Shown in pieces: positions 57,001-64,000 of a DNA stretch of 64,000 nucleotides (its first letter is position 1; every line of letters begins with the position of its first letter). The DNA comes from Plumapathes pennacea. Its lineage: Eukaryota; Cnidaria; Anthozoa; Antipatharia; Myriopathidae. The position numbers and the translations under genes are program-made. The stretch is taken from positions 744,001 through 808,000 of the forward strand of contig OZ038469.1 of the NCBI GenBank assembly GCA_964036295.1, in the 5' to 3' direction. Below the pieces are notes generated by a model. It made no database searches, was not told the DNA's origin, and worked only from the letters and a program-made list of their open reading frames with translations.

Positions 57001-60000
57001 AACTGGATTTTCTATTGCTTTGTTGTACTGCTTCGAAGAAGCGTAGACACTATGTCATCGGGTGCGTAAGTAAGGTAAGAATCGATAAATGGTCGCGCGT
57101 TAATATTCGGAACCAATGAAAGAAAGCATTGGATTGCCGATTTTCAGAGTCAAGTGAAAAGTATTCGTCAGATGGCGGTATATATGTCTCTGGTCGTAGA
57201 AGTGATTGGTCCGTTATGTCGGCCTATGGTTGGTCGAGTCGGCTTGGTTGTGTTGATGTTGTTGATGTCAGTTGATGTTCTTTTGTCCTGTTGAACGCGT
57301 TTTCCAGAAGAACGACTACGACCCTAACTTTGTCAAACGCAACACTCACAAGAACACCGCACCCAACGAGACTACCGACAACGAAACCACTGACGACACA
57401 ACTCCATTGACCTTGGCCACACTACCGTACATCAGAGGCACCTCTGAGACGATAGCACGTATTCTACGACCCTACAACATCCGGGTAGCCCACAAACCCA
57501 TCACGACTCTACGCGACTTACTGACCAACGTAAAGGACAAAGACGAACCCATCAACAGACAGGGAACAGTATACAGAATATCTTGTACTGACTGCAAAGC
57601 CACCTACATCGGTGAAACTGGCAGAAACCTGAACACGAGACTTACTGAACACAAACGAGCCACCAGAAACGGCGACATCAGAAATCACATTTCTGAACAC
57701 CACCGACAGACTAAACACGACATCAACTGGGACTCTGCTGAGTGCATCAGCCACAGTACCAACTACTACCAACGACTTACACTGGAAAGCTGGTACACAA
57801 ACTTAGAACGGAAACTTCTCAACAGATGCCAACAATTACCGGCACCTTACAAACGACTGATAGATGACATCAAACGCAGCCGAACGAACAATAGACTAAT
57901 CAACAGGACAAAAGAACATCAACTGACATCAACAACATCAACACAACCAAGCCGACTCGACCAACCATAGGCCGACATAACGGACCAATCACTTCTACGA
58001 CCAGAGACATATATACCGCCATCTGACGAATACTTTTCACTTGACTCTGAAGATGACTTCCGCTCAGGTAGTCGAAACGTCAGTCACCAACAACAGTCTT
58101 TCTGGAGACTACTCTAACCCGGACGATCACAACCAACCTACTGTTCACACTCCTGGGTTCAAACCATTTGCCAAGTTAATCAATGTTACTCACTAACCAC
58201 AGATCTATATACGTATAAGATCTTTACCTAATAAATCAGTTGCGTTACTCATGCTTGAGAGTGAACATAACAGGCGAGATCTCGGTAACCGGACTGGCCC
58301 GGTACCCGGCTCATATGAAAAGGCCCTCAGACTTTCTCGTTAGCAAACACGCGGTTTCTACGGGTCACGCGACCGCAATACCCTCCAAAATAACAAACTC
58401 ACCGGTTCCTGAAAGTCGTAGGTTTAGATCTTTTCCAGCAAATGAAGCAAAACTCCAAACATTATCGATCACATCTTCAATGATTTCGAAATACAGAATG
58501 CTGGCGCTAACTCGGACCAAAGTTGCTTCTTTACTGTAATTGTACTGCAACTCTTTGTTGCTGTTCGCGAAAAACTTATTCGGTGCGATCTTTGATCACA
58601 CGGACGCTGCTTTTAATCAAAGCGCTACAGTTGACAGATTAGCTGGCTGCCTTAACTTCCACGGCTTCGTTTTTATCATTTTCTTGAAGTTCCAGTACAA
58701 AACTAATAATATATACCATTATTACACGACTTCACATTTTCGAGTGCAAATACGGGCCAAAACGAGTGCAAAGACGGGAGCGTATCGCACTCGTCAGGAA
58801 CCAGATCAACTGGTTTATTAGCTTACGTGTACATTTTTCGCAAGCAAAGTTTACGCACGCGTCATTTTTTGTTTCATTTTGCGCGCGGCGAGAACGTTTG
58901 CCCTGCTTCGTTCTTCGTATAATAAACAATTTATTTCACGAAAACTCGTGCAATACGGCTGTATTTTGTACTCATCAGTTTTACTTTTTCTCGCCTGAAG
59001 CAGGCTTGAAAAAATAAAACCGACTCGTAAAATTACTCCGCCGTATTGCACTCCTTCCCGTGTAATAACCTCTTTGTATTTATAGTTATTATTCTCATTA
59101 TTACCCTTCTAATTATTGGTTTTTTGGACTCAGTCCGGGTTTTATTAGTCGCGTCCGGGTTTTATAAATTGAGTCCGGGCTTTATTAAATTAATCTAGTC
59201 CAGTCCAGTCCTGGAATTACAGTATGCCATTACTGAAAGCCGATTGTCGCGTTCCCGGTGCAGCAGACACGTGGTGTTGTACACCAGAGTTCATCAGGTT
59301 AACCACCGTGAAGTACAAGGCGGACAGCAAGATTTAAATTCCTTTACTTAGAATCAGGCTGAGCCGACTATACAACACATGCGGTAAAAACTAGAAATGA
59401 ATACGAAAAATTACCGAAGTTAAGGAGCGGTTAAAGTACAAACTCGATAAGGTACAAAAATGAACAAAAGGGAAACAAAAAGAAAAGCTACAAGTGTTCG
59501 GGCATAACTTACATCTGATCTTGATTCCAGGGCTTACAAATATACCCCCAAAACTCCGCTCCTTGTAACTCCTTAGACTTTAGACTCCTTTCGCTCCGAT
59601 GTTAACTCCAAGACTACAAACTTGCTACTGACAAGTTGGCAAACTAAATTCCTAACTTATGACTAAACAAAGGGCGTAAACTAAAGTGTGGCTAGCTAAA
59701 ACAGACAATTATTGATTCAAAAAAAATAATAATCAGGAAATGAGCATAACAATGAGTCTTTCAGTTTTCTTAAAATTAACAGTTCCTGTTTCTGTAAACG
59801 TGACACCGATGTACGGCGGCACCCATCGACACTTAATTAGTTTTACACTTTGTAAACAAACCCTCAAAATATATTTACTTTGGTAACTCGAAAGTAAAAA
59901 TACGCTGAAATAAGCGTATATTTTGAGTTCTAATACATAGGCGTTTTACCAATTCATCTAAAATTTAGCCTATCGCTTCACACATACGCTCTCTTAAAAA

Positions 60001-63000
60001 CCGTGTCCCTGATTTCCTTTTCTTTGGCAGTGTGTAAAAATCGAACGCGTCAATTTATCAAATATCGGAGACAAAATTCTTTAGACACACATGTCATGAA
60101 ACAATCGAAGGGGTTTTTATTCTTTTCCGATATATTCCACGTGTCAAGGAACTCATTTTGCTCGACCATGTAATTTTCTTTAGTCAATAATATCTCAAAG
60201 AAATTAATTCAAGCTCTTTTAGTTAGCCTTATGTCGTGATCTACAGTCATTAAGCTTTCAGAAAATAATATATACTTTAATCGGGTTTCCTTCTAAGAGT
60301 TCCATGCTACGTCCTCGCAACGCAACAGGTTTTTTTTACCAGGGATGATACCTTAAATCCTGTAAAAAAAAACGTGAAATTTGCCACGGTGATTGTTTAA
60401 TTTGTACCAACTGTATTTTGTTTATCTCTTCCGAACAAGTAACTGAGTTTTAACAAAATAGTGGCGTCTGGGATTGTGCTCAGGTCGGCTCCAGTCGGTG
60501 CCTTAAAACAATCGTTTTATTTACTTTACGACTAGCAAGCTTGCCTCCCATGCAATGGCACAATACCTGGGTCGTTTACAGCCGTCGGTCAAATTGTTTG
60601 GGCTTGTATCTATATCTTGTTTTATGACTCATCAAATATTTCCTCCCGCACGGGATTGGTGAAATCGTGACACGTGACCCAATAACGTCCGCTCACGAGT
60701 GGACGTTATCAGCGAATAACCCCGCCTGGCAAACTGTCGCTGTTTATTGACAATATCCGAACACAGTTTTATATATTAAACACAAAAAACCATTACGAGA
60801 TGACTACCGAGGAGGACATCAATTCATTTGTTGAAAAAGAAGTTCCAGAAAGCATCAAAGAACTTCACAGTCCTTGCGCCGTTATTTGCGCTGCGAGAGG
60901 AAATAGTTGAAGGATAATAAAGACAATAAACTACTTTTGGCGAGGAAATATGCACGAATAATTTTCCTTGGACATTATCTGTTCGAGCTTCGCTCTCGGG
61001 CAACTGTTCGCTTCTCGGAACAGATAATATCCTCGGACAATTATCCGTGCATATTTCCTCGCCAAAAGTAGTTTATTGTTTATGTATAAAGCCATTGTCG
61101 TCGGTGCTCCATCGCTTCGAATTTGAAAGCTTAGCTACCGCGCCTGGAGGTCGTACTCCAAGATGGGGATCCCCTTGGCATCTCAAAACAGCGCTATACT
61201 ACACCGTTGGCGTTGTGATTATCCCCCTCTCATAGCTTGGGGATTATAAAAAAAAGGTTACGACTCTGCTTGTAGTGCTGAAGCCTACTCAAATGTGTGT
61301 ATTGCATGCAGAAAGAATGAGAATCACAACGCATGTACGAAACACGTCAACGTTAAACAGCAAGAGCTACAAAGCTCACATTAACGATTGTCAAGAGTGA
61401 GATCAAGGAACAAAGACCTGCTGTAGATGTTCGTGCTCCCCTTCAGTCTTTCGATATTTCTTTTTAAAGTATGGTAATACATGTAGCCGCTTAATCTGAG
61501 CCCTCTCCATGTTAGCGCCTACTTTCAAGCTTCAGCTCCAAACTTAAGTTCACTTCAGAGTTTCATCGGGCACAATTGTCCATGATAAACTTTGGATCAT
61601 AACGTTTTTGGCTTTTATACGATTCCTATAAAACTTTGAGAAGCGTTGCAGTTATCATTCACCAGTAATATGATAGAATTAGATTTAACTGGGGAAAAAT
61701 ACTTTCAGTGATACTATAGTTTAAGTGGACAGCACTTTTTGAACAAGATCGTACTCAATGAAAACTTTTGCTGGTATATATTTTTGTCAAATTTCTGGAA
61801 TAAGCTAATATCGATTTAATCCCCGAGCGAAGCGAGAGTAATAATCACGACGCTAATGCAGCAAAATTGCTGGAAAAGAGCTAAAGCTATGGCTTTCAGG
61901 AACCGGTGAATTTTGAGAGTTATATCAATTAACGTACAGTATGCTTATGCAATTTTAAAGTCGTGTTATCTTTATTGTATTTCAACAATCGCCGTATATT
62001 TTGTTGTTTGATGCCCCGGGAACTGCGATGAAGGCCAAGTAGAATTATATTGTGATCTTTTCGCTAGTTTCAAAGCTATTTCAGAGTGCCTTCGTGCAAA
62101 ATTGTGTCATCCGAATCCTGACATATTTGCATATAAATTTCGCTGACAGTCTGACACATGCTGTGAAGTTTTCTCGCCGTGTTTGTTGCCACACTGTATT
62201 AAGGATGAAATGTAACCGGGTTGAAGTGCTTTTGTTTTCTGAAGGCTATTAAAGTAGAAAATACCCAGCCAGGGGCCACTGCTTTCCAAATTAAACAATT
62301 ACAGTCTATTATATAGACTGTTGTCTGTGGGTGGCCGAATTTGCTCGCTCAACACAATCGGACCTTGTATTATTTAGTGACCAGGTTTGCTCGCTCAATA
62401 CAGTCGGACCTTGTATTTATTTAGTGACTTGATTTCTTTTTGCTGTCAAAGATTTTAAAATCGTCAAACGCGAAAAGTTGTTGTGTTCAAAATTGAGTCC
62501 TTGCCAAAATTCACACGGTTCATATACACGTATGCGGTTAGGTTAAAGCGTTGGCTGAGAAATCGCGACTTTTCTTGAAATTTATAAAAAATTTCGGTGT
62601 CCAAGATCGACTTTGCTTGGCTTTCAAGCCTCGGGAGTATTCTGTAGTTGCGTGTAAGGCTAAGTTTACACGGTACCGGATCAATTTGGATCCGGTACAA
62701 ACCAGACCGGTGCGGATCTGTTTACACGGTACCGTTTCTTCCCGAGGTTCGTTTACACGGTGTTTATACGATGCCGGCATAATTTGGAACCGGTACAGGT
62801 ACAGAACTGTACCTGCTTTTCTGCAGATACAAAACTTGTACGGATAGGCGGTACAAAATTCGTCCGGATAGAAGAGATCCGTGTAAACGCAAGGCCTATT
62901 CGGTATACGATTTTGTACCGGATCCAAATTGATCCGGTACCGTGTAAACTTAGTCTAAATTTTGTTTCAGCGAATTGTGGAGTTCAAGCTAGTGTCTACG

Positions 63001-64000
63001 AAAATTACAGACTGCGCACGTTGCCTGAACTAAACCGAGACTGCCGCGCAACAAAGAATTTTTTTAGCGGCCGACTGGTGACGTCGCTACACAGCCGTGG
63101 TTTGCAAAAAATTAAAGAATCTCCGAACGGAAAATAAACAAGAATCCCGCTTTCCGAAAACCCACTACAGAGCGAGGGGATATCTGCGATTATCGTATTT
63201 CTAGTACATACTTTAACCAAGTTTCAGCAAAATCGTCGGAGCAGAAGAGCGGAGGTAATAAAACCATGGTGAAAATTTGATGGTTTTATGGCTTTTCCCC
63301 AGTTAGATCTAATTCTATCATATTATTGCTGAATGATAACTGCAACGTTTCTCAAAGTTTTATAGGAATTGCATAAAAGCCAAAAAAGTTATGATCCAAA
63401 GTTTGTCATGGACGAATGCGCCCGATGAAACTCTGGAGGTACCTTAAGTCACGATCCTGTTCAGCAAGTGAATAATTATATTGTTTGAAGACAGGTGTTG
63501 TTCGGTATGTCAAAACTATTTTAGCTCTAAATGATTCTGAGATCAGAACAATTTCAATCGACAAATCGATCCATGATTTATATCTAACTACACTAAGAGA
63601 TCGCTGTCGTGCGTTACCCAGTGCATTTGTATCAGTTTGCTGTTTGCCCATCTTGTGATATATTTGGAATACACTGTAGGTGCGATCGGTGTTTACATCT
63701 ATAAAATCAGTGTGGTTGAACGATATTAGCAATGTCTTGACCAAAAAAGTCCTGAGTTAGTGACTTAACTGCGCTTCGTTTCATTAGTTTTTATTTTATT
63801 TTCTGTGGTTTAAATTTAGGTACGAGTCTGTATTGCTCCGAAGACAAACTAAAAGGCATGTTGCAGGACACAAGGGGAAAACTGTGGCGGTTAGAAAAGG
63901 GTACGCCCATACCCTCCGAGTTTGAACTGAAGTTTATACATGAGCAATCAGGGCACGTTGGAATAAAACCAGCTGTCACTGGAATGACTCCTGACAATTT
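54003..64000 (+). CDS. Tse2-like ADP-ribosyltransferase-fold protein, copy 2 (partial)
   Basis: Exon 1 is 54003-54225, ending phase 1 at GTGAGA. Exon 2 starts at 63820 in the matching phase after a pyrimidine tract and TTTAG, and is open to the window edge. Motifs YRLGT, EKGT and HVGI are present as in copy 1. Exon 1 has a 33-nt insertion in frame relative to copy 1. Intron 1 is 9.6 kb against 4.0 kb in copy 1; the extra length is nested transposons between about 54490 and 63500. The last exon would lie outside the window. Both exons are open, so the copy may be functional, but transcription across the long intron is not shown. Confidence 0.5.
54888..56935 (+). pseudogene. Ty3/Gypsy gag-pol remnant
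   Basis: In order: gag end (LIRDRIVCGIKSDEVRG), a damaged zinc knuckle (CRKCQKKNHFARKY, final Cys read as Tyr), a protease with altered active site (LDMGAQCNVMPL), RT N-terminus (CLHGDYHIEVDPSVQPV), RT core (KVRVCLDPRDLN, SLDASSGFWHVKLD, LPFGINSAPEVFQ), a VDDILVW catalytic box, then LQRFMGMVNYLGKF and RNase H (ISGDASSDGVGACLLQDG, EKELLAIVFAC). Stops interrupt at about 55080, 55893, 56179, 56446, 56535 and 56808, along with frame changes. Integrase and LTRs are absent. Confidence 0.85.
57145..58049 (+). mobile_element. 5'-truncated Penelope-like element with inverted end
   Basis: A 148-bp segment at 57145-57292 is the reverse complement of 57901-58049, so the 3' coding end and tail are present in both orientations around the endonuclease gene. 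Inverted partial terminal repeats on truncated copies are a known Penelope-like feature. Only the last part of the RT and the GIY-YIG domain remain. Confidence 0.65.
57272..57970 (+). CDS. Penelope-like element RT end and GIY-YIG endonuclease
   Basis: The 232-codon frame begins in RT C-terminal sequence (LPYIRGTSETIARILRPYNI, HKPITTLRDLL) and continues into a GIY-YIG domain: GTVYRISCTDCKATYIGETG, then NLNTRLTEHKRA with the catalytic Arg, and a later TLESWYTNLE Glu segment. The endonuclease nicks target DNA during retrotransposition. The domain is open and looks intact, but the RT core is missing, so this copy cannot move by itself. Confidence 0.8.
   Translation: MMFFCPVERVFQKNDYDPNFVKRNTHKNTAPNETTDNETTDDTTPLTLATLPYIRGTSETIARILRPYNIRVAHKPITTLRDLLTNVKDKDEPINRQGTVYRISCTDCKATYIGETGRNLNTRLTEHKRATRNGDIRNHISEHHRQTKHDINWDSAECISHSTNYYQRLTLESWYTNLERKLLNRCQQLPAPYKRLIDDIKRSRTNNRLINRTKEHQLTSTTSTQPSRLDQP
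58047..58078 (+). ncRNA. Hammerhead-ribozyme-like motif at the Penelope-like tail
   Basis: CTGAAGA (58047-58053), a GACT...AGTC stem (58055-58058 with 58070-58073) and GAAAC (58074-58078) follow the endonuclease gene. They fit the CUGANGA / stem II / GAAAC core. Penelope-like elements are known to carry hammerhead ribozymes in their terminal repeats. Stems I and III were not verified. Confidence 0.4.
58330..60799. other. Intron 1 of copy 2, transposon debris without recognised genes
   Basis: Near 58350 is a CGGGTCACGCGACC / CCCTCCAAAATAAC segment shared with 36940. Stretch 58740-59050 contains GAGTGCAAATACGG and TACTCCGCCGTATTGCACTC, which look like inverted element ends. Otherwise AT-rich with no ORF support. 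Confidence 0.4.
60800..60910 (+). pseudogene. 36-codon ORF, possible start of a mobile-element gene
   Basis: ATG opens MTTEEDINSFVEKEVPESIK and stops at 60908-60910. The acidic MxTEEDIN.F start resembles the N-terminus of DUF3504 (Crypton-derived) proteins common in cnidarian repeats. It is short and lies directly before a large hairpin, so it may be a captured first exon. Confidence 0.25.
60924..61079. repeat. Large inverted repeat (hairpin), about 65-bp arms
   Basis: The left arm (60924-60990) with AATAAACTACTTTTGGCGAG and the right arm (about 61013-61079) with the complement CTCGCCAAAAGTAGTTTATT are near-perfect mirrors around a 20-odd-bp loop. It is probably a snap-back MITE. Confidence 0.75.
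61556..63435. mobile_element. 1.9-kb element with about 145-bp inverted ends
   Basis: Stretch 61556-61699 (CAGAGTTTCATCGGGC to TTTAACTGGGGAAAA) matches the complement of 63292-63435. The interior has no transposase, a doubled 46-bp unit (62350-62445), a nested MITE (62660-62953) and a minus copy of the AACTAGAAATACG segment (63060-63210). Non-autonomous. Confidence 0.6.
62660..62953. mobile_element. 294-bp MITE with repeated GTTTACACGG words
   Basis: Ends are about 42-bp inverted repeats: CTAAGTTTACACGGTACCGG at left and the complement at right. GTTTACACGG and CCGGTAC words recur inside. No clear target duplication. Confidence 0.7.
63436..63819 (+). other. Ancestral 3' part of intron 1, copy 2
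   Basis: 63510-63700 matches 1770-1965 and 63765-63819 matches the region before 4356, so this is intron sequence shared by both gene copies, with no inserted element. Confidence 0.6.

Larger units (their letters stand above)
54555..58326. mobile_element. Inverted-end element (TCA target duplication) split by Gypsy and Penelope copies
   Basis: Ends are GGGCC followed within 15 bp by TATGAGCC and, further in, CTGGGCCAG-like words. They occur at 54555 and, as the complement, at 58326. TCA flanks both sides (54552-54554 and 58327-58329), a 3-bp target duplication like that of the 1103 MITE. The original short element was later filled by the Gypsy and Penelope insertions. A second small palindrome (TGTTCATATGAGAA ... 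TTCTCATATGAACA) lies at about 54759-54866. Confidence 0.55.

Overview
The window is animal nuclear DNA. It has GT-AG introns of 0.1 to 10 kb, small exons whose phases match across introns, AT-rich sequence full of decayed transposons, and transposon types (Ngaro/PAT-like DIRS, Polinton, Penelope-like, Harbinger, THAP elements) typical of early-branching metazoans. An anthozoan cnidarian (coral or sea anemone) fits best; that is inference, not proof.

Host-like genes are sparse. Two paralogous copies of a split gene resembling the Tse2 family of ADP-ribosyltransferase-fold toxins frame the window. Copy 1 (184-5702) appears complete and has a duplicated last exon. Copy 2 (exon 1 at 54003, exon 2 at 63820) is cut by the window end, and its first intron has swollen to 9.6 kb with nested transposons. 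Between them lie: a complete seven-exon acid-sphingomyelinase-like phosphodiesterase with signal peptide and probable GPI tail (6163-9609, minus); two exons of a FOS/ATF3-type bZIP protein (10446-10810); an unrecognised minus-strand gene (exons from 22962 down to 15647) whose last two exons lie in a recent tandem duplication (13073-16617); a small hypothetical minus-strand ORF (44928-45170); and a two-exon DUF3987-like protein (46495-47766).

Mobile DNA dominates the rest: small MITEs throughout; a THAP element with a second gene (18.66-20.19 kb); a Harbinger derivative (24.07-24.79 kb); a block of 'word-array' elements (27.5-35.8 kb) whose arms are degenerate iterations of one short word, in two inverted copies around a core with a small spliced ORF; a GC-rich DIRS-order retrotransposon with Ngaro/PAT-type split direct repeats (39.38-44.14 kb); minisatellites (39.25, 48.5, 52.0 kb); a Polinton polymerase remnant (52.1-53.5 kb); and Gypsy and Penelope remnants nested in a terminal-inverted-repeat element with a 3-bp target duplication (54.55-58.33 kb).

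The best leads are the Tse2-like gene pair, the word-array elements, the DIRS element with its exact A1-B1A2B2 layout, and the DUF3987-like gene. All family assignments were made by eye from motifs, without database searches.
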